This document shows, piece after piece, positions 22,927 to 34,206 of a stretch of 64,000 nucleotides of DNA (position 1 is the first letter of the stretch; each line of letters begins with the position of its first letter). The stretch lies in the NCBI RefSeq assembly GCF_025766255.1, contig NW_026516768.1:1-64000 (forward strand), given 5' to 3'. This DNA comes from Zychaea mexicana. Lineage: Eukaryota; Mucoromycota; Mucoromycetes; Mucorales; Lichtheimiaceae. The notes under the pieces were generated by a model. The model ran no database searches, was not told where the DNA came from, and saw only the letters and a program-made list of their open reading frames with translations. A program made the translations under genes and the position numbers.

Positions 22927-24568
22927 CTAGAAATTATTCAATGGTATCAGATGTGAAATGTTCACCGAACTACGGCACAGAGGACATTCAGGCTACGATA
23001 GACAGACGCAGAAATAGGAGGAAGAAAAAGGTAAACAAAACATGTCAATCACTTTGCATATGTGGCGTGCATATATCCTTAATTATAAAACATCATGTAC
23101 CTTGTTTTGGCACCATTCGACCACGCATGACCAGCAAAACAGATGGCCGCAAGGTGTGGAGGTTGTCACTTTCCGCGGCTCCAAGCAGAGTGCACATTTG
23201 AGCATTTGCATTTCTTCTTCGTCGAGTTCATCTTCTTGATCACCCTGCTGTTGCTCGCCTTCTCCTTGATCATCAGCCTCAAATTTATCCATGAAATCAA
23301 AGTCTTCATCATCTGCAAGTTGCTCGTCCTTTATAGCAGTAGCATCATCATCATCATCATCAACAAGTACTTGTTGCTCTTCCTTTTCCGATGCCTCGGT
23401 TTCTTTGATTTCTGCCAACGCTGCTTCTTCCTGGATCCGCTTGCGAGCCTCCATGCGCTTCTTCAAAGACATATAGCCTTGGATGGCCAACTGGGCAATG
23501 ATGAGCACACCCAAGACTTCGTATCCCACACGCTGTTCATGCGGACCCAACTGGCGAGTAAAAATCTAAATGGATACAATTTCGCACAACCCGTCACGGT
23601 ATATCAGAAATACGCTCCCCAACACCCACAAAAAAAATAGGGCCAAAGAAGGTATTTTCTCGCTTGAAACTATAGACTTACATAGCGAATACCGGTTATC
23701 CGTTTTGAAAAATTATAGTAGGCACCGAAAAAGTAAAAAATAGCTAAATGAATGGGTCGCACGTTCTTGGCAAAGAATTCCTGCAATGGTTGTAACCAGA
23801 CTGTAGCAAAGCGCGAGGCTCGGTCTTTGAGACTCATTGATTCATCGTCGTTATTGTTACGAGTATGCTGTTGTCGACGTCCACGCCGTTTCAACTCTGT
23901 TACTGTGCGGGTGTATATGTATGGTAAAAGAGTATGTGCAAATACTAGCGATGCTCGTCGCTAAAATATACAGAAGAAATGATTCATCAATCCAAGTTTA
24001 CTTTTTACCTTTCTTCACGTGCAAACATAAGCATGTACTTACAATGACACCAGGATATGTTTGTGCATACTGGTTGATCTGGGCCAGATCACAGTACTCT
24101 TCCCCCAACGTTTGTGTTCCTTTGGATAATAAACAAATTATGTATGAGTTCCCTGTTGTGCAAATCTTCCCGTTGCCTCGCTATTCAATATTACCAAGCA
24201 ACGTTGTCAGTCCGTAGTAACAAAAGTCTGACAGGGTATTGATCTCTTTCTGCCATTGGTGTTGTAGTCTCGATCCTGTTTGTCGTTCGTCATTAGCAAT
24301 CATTTGGCTTGATTCTGTCTATTTGTTTAAGCTTACCGAGGAACTGTTGACAAACACTGGACATTTGCTCCTGCAGTACCGCAAGGTAGTAAACGTCTTT
24401 TTGGTTCGAACGAACTATTTGCCCCGCACAAAAGAGAATTGCTTGATTAGCCTCCTTTCTACCGATGCCTCTTAAATCATACGTACTTATATCAGGCTGA
24501 GCGCCTGAAGGAAAGTTCATTGCAAGTAGATCGGCATTAGTCTTTGCATTATCGTTTGCGTTGTCCAT
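22927..24568 (-). CDS. PEX10: Peroxisome biogenesis E3 ubiquitin ligase PEX10
   Basis: RING subunit of the peroxisomal Pex2-Pex10-Pex12 ligase that ubiquitinates the import receptor Pex5. The N-terminus has the PEX10 signature FPSGAQPDI joined over a 72-nt intron (24486-24415) to [18 protein letters not shown]. Membrane-domain exons follow. A long acidic segment precedes the [29 protein letters not shown] final exon contributes PECPLC to complete the C3HC4 set, ending at 22927. The start at 24568 lies 193 bp from the PEX12 start on the opposite strand. Confidence 0.93.
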
Positions 24569-24761
24569 CGTTATGTTGTGTTTCTCGTAATCGCTATTCT
24601 TGCGGAAGTAGCAAATAGGCATACATAATTTCAAATTACCCCGCAAAATATAACCGTTGGGCTATTTTTTTCAGTCAGCTCAAGCTTATTCAGCTTTATT
24701 ATTTCGGCTTTAACTATTATCTCTACTACTACTACTACTATTACTTTGATATAACATAAAC
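24569..24761. promoter_or_regulatory. Bidirectional promoter region shared by PEX10 and PEX12
   Basis: Only 193 bp separate the two divergent start codons. It contains a (CTA) run at 24721-24741 and T-rich stretches. No transcription-factor site is assigned. The spacing implies shared regulation of two subunits of one complex (inference). Confidence 0.6.
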
Positions 24762-26231
24762 ATGGAGTTCATGAGCGCATTGGGCTCACAGGAGGATGCC
24801 TATAGGCCCTCTCTGTTTGAGCTTGATGCCCAACAAAAGCTACGCGAACTGCTTCAGCCTGCAGTACAATATGTTCTTGCTGTAAGTAGTTTCTTGCGTT
24901 TTTCGAATCGTTTAGGTGGTGGTGATTTAACCCGTTTTCCTAACTGTACTGCACTTGTAGATTTACGCTCAACGATACCCTCGACTGCTAATCCGAGTTG
25001 TCAATAACCATGAAGAATTCTACGCCATCCTCATGTTCTTTGTTGAACGGCATTATTTGAAAGAGTGGGGTATGTGTTTTTATGAATAAGTAGAGAAGCT
25101 AGCGTTTGAAATAGCAGACACACGATTAAATATATCAAAAAATCAAAATGAAAGGTGCATCCTTTGCCGAAAACTTTTACGGTCTGAAGCGAGTTTCATC
25201 AGCCTACTTGAGCAACAACAAATTCGCAGCCGCTGTCAACGGTGGCCAAAACAGCACACCAGCTTTGACACGCAGCGAAATCAGCAAGTCGCTGCTTGTC
25301 TTGGTGGGTTTGCCGTACGTCAAATGCAGGCTGGACCTGTTTTATTCGCAAATTTCTGGCGGCCTATCAGCATCGATTCTCGGTGGGAATGAGCAGGAGG
25401 AAAGAGAGGCAGAGGAATTGGCAGATCTGGATATTCCAGTAAGGCGAAAGCTGGCGATCCGGCTGACTCAGTTGTTCCGCAAGGTCTATCCCTATATCAA
25501 CATGCTCTACCATGGATTGAATTTAGCATACAACATTGCATATCTCTTTGGCAAAACCAAATACTATTCACCTTGGTTACATTTGATTGGGCTAGAGATC
25601 AAACGGATGAGTATGGCGGATTATGTAAGTTTTCATCAGCTATGTGTTATCTGAACACGAGAAGAGGAAAGTAACTTTAGCGTATATAGCGGACATATTA
25701 CGATAAATTGGCACAAGCACAACCTAAGGATGGCAGCTCATCGTTCCTGTCGTCGTCGCTCAGTACCATGACGGGCGTATTCAGCAAAGTTATTGAATTC
25801 CTCAAGGTGCTTTTACCAATGTCTATCTTCTTTTACAAGTTCCTGGAATGGTGGTATTCGTCTGAATTTGCACGGGGTGGTAATGCAGGCGCCCTTGGTG
25901 ACGATGAAGCAGAAAACACAATTCCTCCTCCAGAAAAATTAAAGGTAATGAAACAGCATCCTGGTAAGCGATTTTAGGTCGACTCATCTTTATGGTTCCA
26001 TCTGTCTAGGCCGATCCACGCGGAACACCAATACCTTCCACGCGAAACACTTGCCCACTTTGCTTAACCTCCCCCATCAACAATCCGACTGCCCTTCCAT
26101 CCGGTTATGTCTTTTGCTACACATGCGCATACCACTATGTTGAGGAACATAATCGTTGTCCTGTTACATGGACCAAGGTCGAAAAGGGAATAGAAGGTTT
26201 AACAAAGGTTTATGCAGATGGTAGCTTGTAG
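24762..26231 (+). CDS. PEX12: Peroxisome assembly protein PEX12 (RING-like E3 subunit)
   Basis: Partner of Pex10 and Pex2 in the peroxisomal membrane ubiquitin ligase. Five exons: 24762-24881, 24961-25069, 25155-25624, 25690-25944, 26010-26231; about 391 aa. The N-terminus MEFMSALGSQEDAYRPSLFEL is PEX12-like. It is followed by FVERHYLKEWGASFAENFYGLKR, the membrane-embedded central part (LNLAYNIAYLFGKTKYYSPWLH), and the C-terminal RING-like domain CPLCLTSP-YVFCYTC-NRCPVTW. The last domain lacks part of the zinc ligands, as is known for PEX12. Tail-to-tail with the next gene, 64 bp apart. Confidence 0.93.
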
Positions 26232-26295
26232 GATGCATGATACGTAATACAGAAAGCAAAAAAAAATTACAGTATAAGATGACTTGAATAGTTTA

Positions 26296-27592
26296 CTATC
26301 GTTGTAATGAAAGCAACTTTTTGTCAAACACTTTGGTTAACTTGGGGTGTTGTTCGGGTGTCCGGTCACCAAAGAAAGGTTCAATGGCTGTCTGGACGGT
26401 GGCATCAAATAGTTCTTGAACAACGTGTTGTAGCTTGGATCCAGTTTGTTTGAAATCCGGGAACTTCAGAAATTGTTAGTCTTTCAATATTAAAGCGACG
26501 ATAAATAAAGCATAAAAGTGGTCTTACCGCGTTCGTCTCCAAGAAATACACCTTGTGATCAGCATCCACCAAAAAGTCAACGCCAAACAGCTCGAACGAA
26601 TTCGGGATAGCTTGGAGAGTTGTCATTTCACTTGTGCAGGCGTCAAACACATCGGCCAGAATAGCCTGCATCTGACTAAACATGCCTTCCAAATCCTGAT
26701 CCTGTATGCCAGATTTGTTGAGTTCCCAGAACAACCGTACGGATTGGTCTTCATCGAAATCAGCTTGGTTGGTCTGTATGCAGGTATTAGAGATATGTGC
26801 CAATGGATCCGAGAGTTTCGTCAAATCGTAAGGTCGAAGGGCAAATAAGGCGAGCATGTCGCGGTAGATATAAACTTGGATATTAGAGATCGCCAGAACG
26901 TATGCGCGGATATGGAACTTGTGGTTATTGACAAGGAGTGGATTACTGATATAGCGTTGTATCACCCATTCGCGTACTTGAGACAAGTCTTCCTGATCAT
27001 CATCATCATCATCATCCTCATCATAGCCGCTATCGCTTTGCTCATCGTCGCTCTCTGGTTCTTCAAAGATGGCACATAACTGCTTGAGCGAATCAAACAC
27101 GTGGATCCCTGCAGCTTTGTTGGCCATGCTCGGCTTGATGATGAAAACGTGCTTTTGCGTCCCGCTTAATTCGTTTTCTTTCAAATCTCTTTCGACTTCA
27201 AACACTTCATTTAGGGCCTCGTCGATATAGTCAATGTGATCCAATTCGAATTGCCAGGTCTCTGGGATCGCCTGCTTCAAGATACTCTCTGGATTCTTTG
27301 ACAGATATTTCGAAACATTGTACGAGAACTGTGCTTTGCGGATCAGGCCCTTGCGTATGCAATATGCATTGGCCATAGTTGTTTCTTCCTTTGCAGCAAG
27401 CAACGACCAGTTGATCAGCTCGTACTCCAACCATTGTAATGCGATCGGATTGGGTGCCGAAATCAAATCAGCCTCGCTGTTGTCCTCAGCAATGGCGTCG
27501 CAAATGTCGAATTCAAGTTTGCTGCGTTGTAATGCCTTAATCACGGCATTGTGTGTGTAAGGTTCGTCGAGGTGGACCAGCGCTCGGTGCAT
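26296..27592 (-). CDS. Tubulin-tyrosine-ligase (TTL) family ATP-grasp protein
   Basis: Two exons, 27592-26528 and 26463-26296, about 410 aa, close to mammalian TTL (about 380). ATP-grasp features in order: VFIIKPSMANKAAGIHVFD (Lys and Gly loop), EWVIQRYI, HKFHIRAYVLA, and FELFGVDFLVDADHKVYFLETNA with the metal-binding Glu and Asn, then FPDFKQTG. An acidic, low-complexity Asp run (about residues 190-205, encoded by a CAT/ATC repeat near 26997-27015) separates two parts of the domain. Fungal relatives include the C-terminal part of yeast Pby1. No SurE domain is present here. The ligated substrate is unknown; tubulin itself is only one possibility. Confidence 0.85.
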
Positions 27593-29110
27593 AGTAGAAG
27601 GAAATATTGAAAAATTTTAGGAGAGGTGGGGCTATTACCAGTGGCGGTCGGAAGATGTGTTGGGAGCTCTGCTACTGCTGGCTGGCAGCGGAGTACATCT
27701 TGTAATTGCAAGAAGCCCCCAAGTCCCCCTGCATACTCCCAATTTCGTTATCATTGCTTGGCTTTAAACTCAAATATGTTCTGTGCATGCGAGTACTTGT
27801 GTATGCTTGTTTGTCACTGAAAACAGTAGCTTCTTTAGCGTTGACATGTCTGTTGCCCTTTTTTTGAAACTGTTCTTAGGGTACAACTCTCTCTGACGCC
27901 ACTATACACCCTCAGAATCAGAAGCAAGCATTGGCACATACTGCCATTAAATGTCTAAGAAAGGCACAAACAAACACGCACATGTGTACATAGCTTAATT
28001 GAACACTTGCTTGTTTCATCAATATTGATGCGCCAACTCGATTGCCGAAACAACAAACAAAAACAGAAAGCCACTTGATGCTACACAACACCTACCAAGG
28101 CATTTATGCACGCTTGGCAGCATGTGCCGCTTAGTGCCAAGGGGCACATTGTCGACATAGATTGCTGCTGAGCAAATAGCATTTAAGCTTCGGTGAATGA
28201 AGGCAGCGTAAGTCTCGGTCCAAGCGTTTTTTTCTTTCACGGCGGTTTTTCCTGGTTCCGCGGAACACGACGTGGTAGAGAAAGATTAGTTATGATAGGG
28301 AAGAGAGAAACAGACAGACGTCCAATGATCAGCTTATTCCCACCTCGGCACGCGACACAAACGTCTACTCGTTTAATATGCGGAAGATTTCTGCGAATAA
28401 GTTTTTCCAGACAACAACAAGAAGAATCATGCTCGTATGACAACGACATGGTTCCCCAAAAAGTCGCATGACAGAAAAAGAAAGAGAAACAGCTTCACCG
28501 TTTGTCAAATGTATCTCCCACACGACTTTCCATTGTAGTCCTTCTGCAATTATCTTACTGGACACAAGCCTGCTGTTGCTGACGAGATATTATAAATATG
28601 TGAGGATTTGCAAAAAGCACGCTAACCGAGGGATTACCACTCCCATATAAGAACGTGCTCGTTTCTATACCCATCGTTTCATTGACAGTATATAGAAGCG
28701 GGTGGGATGATGACAGCAGCGGGGGCATCTTCTCATTTGCTTCATGCTTCAAAAGAATAACGCATAAGCAGCCTCACAAACGCACTATTGGCCTTCTCTG
28801 CGCTCTCTCTCTCTCTCTCACGGTCCTCAGAAAAGTATTTCCGGGAAATCCTCCAGGGCCTAATTTAGCCAAGTGCTTGACTCACTCTTCTGGCAGGGGA
28901 TGCTATCATCTGATCTGTGCACACAGCCCTTACACACGCACAAAAACGAGTGCGCTGAGCTTCTTTTTTCGTTTCCTTTTGGTAATTCTCTGAAATATTC
29001 TCTTTATCTCTCTTTTTATTTTCCTTGCTCGCTTATTCGCTCGTTGAAAACAGAAATATAGCATCCCTGCACTATATTCATTCTTGTGCCATTCTACCTC
29101 TGCAAATACC
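27593..29110. promoter_or_regulatory. 1.5-kb divergent intergenic region
   Basis: Lies between the TTL-like and arrestin starts. Contains a CT microsatellite at 28803-28820 and pyrimidine-rich stretches before the arrestin start (28960-29040). No ORF here shows a recognisable domain. Confidence 0.5.
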
Positions 29111-30698
29111 ATGGACCGTATCCGATCAGCCATCAAAACCAAGATACACGTTGAAAGCGATCAGTTGATGATGTATGGTACGCCTTCAGAATCCGCTGGC
29201 TGTGTGCTCCGTGGCGTGCTTGATGTTTGTGTGCAGGAACCAGCTAAGGTCAAAGCGATTTCGCTGCGGTTTACTGGAAAGATGACAATTACTTGGACCG
29301 AACGTAAGTGATCATACAGTAGTACTGTAGAGAAGATTATCAGAGTTCCACGACTCTTTACCTCTCCTGATCCGTCAACCTCGTAAAGATGCTTTTATAG
29401 CTGTAAGCCATGGCCACGAACGACTGTATCAAGACGAGCGGCTACTGATAAACCACACCTGGAACTTCTTGCCAAAAACATCAGCCCATCACCAACTGGA
29501 TCCCGGATGCTACAGCTACGAGTTCGAACTACCACTACCAGGCAACTTGCCAGAGTCCACACACATCACCTCGTTTTACCTTGTGCAGTATCGGCTCAAG
29601 GCCACAGTTCAACGGACCAGACTTCTACCCAACAACACTGCGTCCCAGCTCATCCACTTGTCGCGACAAATGTTGCCTCTGACGCCTGAATTTCTTGAGC
29701 CTGTCATCGTAGCAAACCAATGGACCAACAAACTTGACTATGAGATCAGCATACCGTCCAAAACATTCTGCCATGGCGATGACATTCCCATCAGTATTCG
29801 AGTGACGCCACTGGTGAGTGATTTGCGGATCAGACACTTGTCATGCACGTTTAAAGAGTACTTGATATGCCGCGCAACAAGTGGCTGGTTTGGAGGCCAT
29901 TCGCGGGCCCAAGGGCGTATCATTCGCTTTACGCGTGACGACTACTTTGGATCAAGCAACAGCAGTACCGATGACAGCTTTATCGTATGGTCCAAAGTTA
30001 TTACCGTGCCAGTGCCGCGGACAAATCACCAGATCCAGTGCGACGTCCAGAACGATACCGTGCGAGTCCGTCACAAGCTTAAATTTGTCGTGTCGATAGA
30101 GAATCCAGATGGCCATGTGTCTGAGCTGCGGGCAGCGTTGCCTGTCATTATTTGTCCAACCACAACCACAACAGGACTGCCTACTTATGAAGAAGCATGG
30201 CAGACGTTGCCTTATGATCCTGCTTTGATGGTGTCGTTGTTGCATCACAGATCAGCTGCTGCTACTGCGAATAGTAATAGGGGTGACATTGGTGACAGTG
30301 GTGATGTTGGTGCTACAACAGCATTTGGGCGGCGGACAGCGTCGTCTACGACGAGCAGTAGTAATAATAACAACAGAAGAAATCGTCAACGAAGAAGTTG
30401 GTCATTCTTTGGTGGATTTGAACGAACTTCTGAAGACGAGCCTACGAGTAGTCCGGATGAGGATGATGGTAATAATCGTGATAGCAATGATCATGCTGTT
30501 GGTGGTACCTCGCTGGTACAACGACGACATGATGTTATTATGCATGCTGCTTCTACTTCATCGTCGGCTCGGCCTTGTAGTGCTGCTAATCTATTCCCCA
30601 TTCCAGACGAGGGCGAATCAACTTACCCTTTCTCTTCCTCATCTGTTGTAAATAGTCATCTACCCACTTACGATGAGCTTCTATGTATGTCACGATAA
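29111..30698 (+). CDS. Arrestin-domain protein (alpha-arrestin / ART-like trafficking adaptor)
   Basis: Two exons, 29111-29303 and 29401-30698. Arrestin-N begins at the start (IKTKIHVESDQLMMYG, KAISLRFTGKMTITW). It continues after the intron with LLINHTWNFLP, LDPGCYSYEFELPLPGNLP and YLVQYRLKATVQR. Arrestin-C follows (YEISIPSKTFCHGDDIPISI, VRVRHKLKFVVSIENPDG). The C-terminal tail is Ser/Asn/Arg-rich with two LPxY motifs (LPTYEEA, and LPTYDELL near the stop). ART proteins recruit Rsp5/Nedd4 ligases through PPxY or LPxY motifs to down-regulate plasma-membrane transporters, so that role is the best inference. Confidence 0.88.
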
Positions 30699-31692
30699 AA
30701 TATAGTACCATCATACCCTCCCCCAGCTTTTTATTCAAGTAGTATATTTCTCTACCCGAAGATTTAGGTGTAAGGATCACTCCATCACTTCTTCTACTTC
30801 ATCGTTTGTAAAATATAATCTATGCCTCTTCTTTTATCGATATAATTTCTATTGATTGTATAAGCAACATGTGTAGTATTTGTTCTTTATGTACATAAGA
30901 AAACCTATTTGATGTAAAAACGTACTAAATGGCACCTGCATTATTATACGCTGTTAGATAGTCGCAGATTTCTTGATCGTTCATTATGGGCTGTGCAAGA
31001 TTGGAAATAGGCTAACCGCTTTTGTTGTGAATGTCGTGGGACTTGTGCTAGTCTAATTCTGGCAATTAATGCATTCTCTTTTTACTGCCGATCCGCAGTG
31101 GCTAGTATAATGCATGACTCTTACATGCGAGCCTAATTTTTTCCCTGGGTCTGCATATACACCAGCACTACGCTATGACTTCATCAAAGTAAAATTTTAT
31201 CCTTAACTGACAACTGACAAGGGAATCGTAAGTAATGCCGCTTCAATAATCGAAGATCATCGATATTACATACTATGACTCTTTTTTCTCAGAACCAAAG
31301 CATAATCAGCAAAGTTTTACACTCGCAAGTGCTCTGATCCGCCACATAAGCTTTTCAAAATGTAGAAGCAAGATTAAGCTAAGCACTTCTTGCTCGTCGC
31401 TTCAATAATATCTTCCCGGATGGAAAACCAATGATTGAATCTAGAACGTAATGTAACTTGACGACATAAAAAAAGTTGCTGACCAGTTTTTTGGCGAACG
31501 AATATCTCAAGACCGTGAGCAAGTCGTTTAAGTGCACCTCACAAATGTGATATGATGCATGATACGAGACACATATGCAAACCTCATTGACTACAGTAAG
31601 TGCTTTACCGCCTCTATTAAAACTATCTGATATGATTATACAAAGCACTCCTGCTACAGAGAAAAAAGTACAAACAGTATTTTTTATTACTA
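30699..31692. other. intergenic between convergent genes
   Basis: AT-rich 3' flanks of the arrestin and the first F-box gene. Nothing further supported. Confidence 0.5.
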
Positions 31693-33838
31693 TTATTCAG
31701 TTTGGACAATTCGAATTCTTCGTTTCGCATATATGATGGCTGCTTGACTAGTACTACTACAATCTATAAATGTCAGATTACATAGCACTGGAGCCTTATC
31801 CACCATATCGTTTAAGCCTTGGTCAGTAACTTCGTGTAGTTCTTCCATGTGGATTCGCTTTAGTCCCTTTAGACTGCCTAGGGCAATGATATGTTCGTCG
31901 GTTATAGCGCCCATCCCAATAAGTTTGATACTTTCTACACCATCACGTAAGCTCATAAAAAATGCAAGGATGCCATGAGTAGAAAGGCCATCTAAATATC
32001 CTAGTGTGATATTTTTCAGTGAGTCAATCTTGGCCAGTGCCGTAAGAGTGGCGTCAGTTAAGGATTCGCAATCTAGAAATGAGACTTCTCGGAATGCTCT
32101 TGTCGTAGCAGGTGAGGGTGAGAGCGCAGCGTATACGTTAAACAAATTGACCAAGTTCATATAATCAGCTGGCGGAGCATAGCAATCTGATAACTTCAAT
32201 ACTTCCACCGGTTGTTGTAATGCTGATAGTGTTTGAGCCAAAGGAAGCAGGCTGCCTGGAGATTGTACGGCCAAGTGTGATAGCTTTGTGCTAGCAGAGA
32301 TTGCTTGTATAAGTACTGGTTGCAAAGTGTCTCGGTCGGCAGATTCGTACACCAGTCTTTCAAGATTCTCCAAATTCAAATTCAAGTAGGTTTGGGCCAG
32401 TGCATTCCAGGAATCATTCCGAAGTTCTTTCACGTGGACGGTTTCAAGTGTCGCTGCATTTCGCCGTAGCACCCGTAGTACATTTTCACCTTCCTCTTTT
32501 TCGTTCACGTTTTCTGTATAAAACGCACGCAAGCCAGAGGCAATCGGCTGTGCTGCCTTTGAGCTTTTTACCAAAGCAGCAGGCAGCGAATGTTTGCAAT
32601 TGTAGCCGAATATTTGTAAGTTAGAACAGTATGTGCTGTTGTCAACGACGTCTAATACATCTGGGGCACAACCATCCAGGATTATACGATGTAGCTTTTT
32701 GCAACGTTGTAGCAGAGGTGTAATAGCTGATGCAGATACTGATCTCGGTCTGACTGTGATTTGTATATCCAGAAGTGCCTGATGCTGCTCTGTGTACGAT
32801 AAGTCACCGATAGCGTCATCAAAGGAGGATAGGCTTTTATATTGCAGATCTGTCACGTTCGTGCATACGTATAAGAGATCCCCGATCGTAACGATGACGG
32901 GTATTTGTTGACACGTTGTGAAATCAAGTCGAATTCGTGTCAAAGTGTTGTTTATATTGGACAAAGCAAGCGCCATGGGGTAAGCTAGTCTTTGATTGAT
33001 GATTCATGTTGCGGTTGCTATATATAAGAGTAAGTATGATGTCTAAGTTTAGAAAATGTCGCTTCAAAAGACCCTATATTTGCCATTGCAAACCACAAAC
33101 CTGTAAGGTGGAGTGACCGTATATTCGAAAAATGGCCTTTCCCCATGTGGAGAAAATATTGGTCTAAGACTTCATTTTCTTCGGTGTTAATAGTCAGGTC
33201 TTCAACGTGAGCGGCGATGCACTGCAGGGTGTTGATCATCTGGTCGTCATCGATGTCATCGTCACTCGATACCTTCCACGCATTTGCGCAGCACGATGTC
33301 TTTTTGCACCACGCGTTTGAAACTTGGAGGCAGACCGATTTAAACTCTTTGGGCAGCAGCATAAGAATCTCTTCGACGATCTCTACCGGAAGCTGACGGA
33401 CGATGTCGATGCGTTTTTCATGTTGTCTTCGCGCAGCATCTTTACCGTTGTTGAGTTGGGCGTAACTTGGATCGTCTCGCGCCACGTTTTGTAGACCCGT
33501 TTCATAGGCTTTCATGGCATACAACTGTTTCCCTTGTTGCGTGTATAAGTCACTCAATCGATTATATCCTGTTGCAAAGGTAGGGGCCAGTGATCAATTT
33601 TTTGAGAGTCTTGAATTGCCTCGTCAAATCGTCCCTTCTTGGCCAGGGGATAGGCGCGATGATCGAGTGCAGTGATCAACTGAAGTGTTTGAATCTGGTC
33701 AATCGTAGTAGAGGCAAAGTCAATGGCGAGATTGTAATCATGTTCTTCAATTGCGCGTTTGACTTTGCTGAATGACGCCATGGCAGGATTGACGTCGAAG
33801 GTGTATGTCGAACAGGTGGTTGAATCGCAGGTGACCAT
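31693..33838 (-). pseudogene. TPR / F-box / LRR protein, paralog A (frameshifted)
   Basis: Member of a four-gene local family. Segments: 33838 to about 33590 (first TPR-like unit, ending DEAIQDSQKI), about 33590-33101 (second TPR and F-box, LPVEIVEEILMLLP), intron 33100-32985, then 32984-31693 (LRR-like repeats, e.g. ITDEHIIALGSLKGLKRI). The first two segments are in different frames: the family motif ATGYNRLSDLYTQQGK can only be read after a shift of one base between the TPR units, near 33588-33600. No GT..AG intron fits that gap. F-box proteins link substrates to SCF ubiquitin ligases. Either a recent pseudogene or a sequencing error. Divergent from paralog B, 368 bp apart. Confidence 0.75.
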
Positions 33839-34206
33839 GGTCAGTAGGAGGGGTACGCGATGGATAATGGGAAGAACCACCGGAGCTGGCTTCCTGATAA
33901 TGAAGTTTATGATTGCTTGTGCGAGGTGAAAATATCGGCTAATCACCGCTCTGTGTCTCCGTCATACAAATGGAATTGTAGATGTTCTCTGCTGAATCTA
34001 ATGAGGCAACTTGGTGATACATACCCCAAGTGCTGCGCCTCGCTTCAGCCTCTACTCCATCATTTAAAAAGACAGTGTCGTTGCAAACCAGCTTTTGACC
34101 TTGTCAGAGTCTCTCTCATCTTTCACGGGGTAATGTGTACAACAGCGCGTTTATGCGTGCAACAGTACCGAAACTCACGATTATATTTCCTTAGATAAAA
34201 AAAAAG
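33839..34206. promoter_or_regulatory. Divergent promoter region of F-box paralogs A and B
   Basis: 368 bp between two divergent paralog starts. An A run precedes the B start at 34197-34205. No specific site assigned. Confidence 0.45.
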
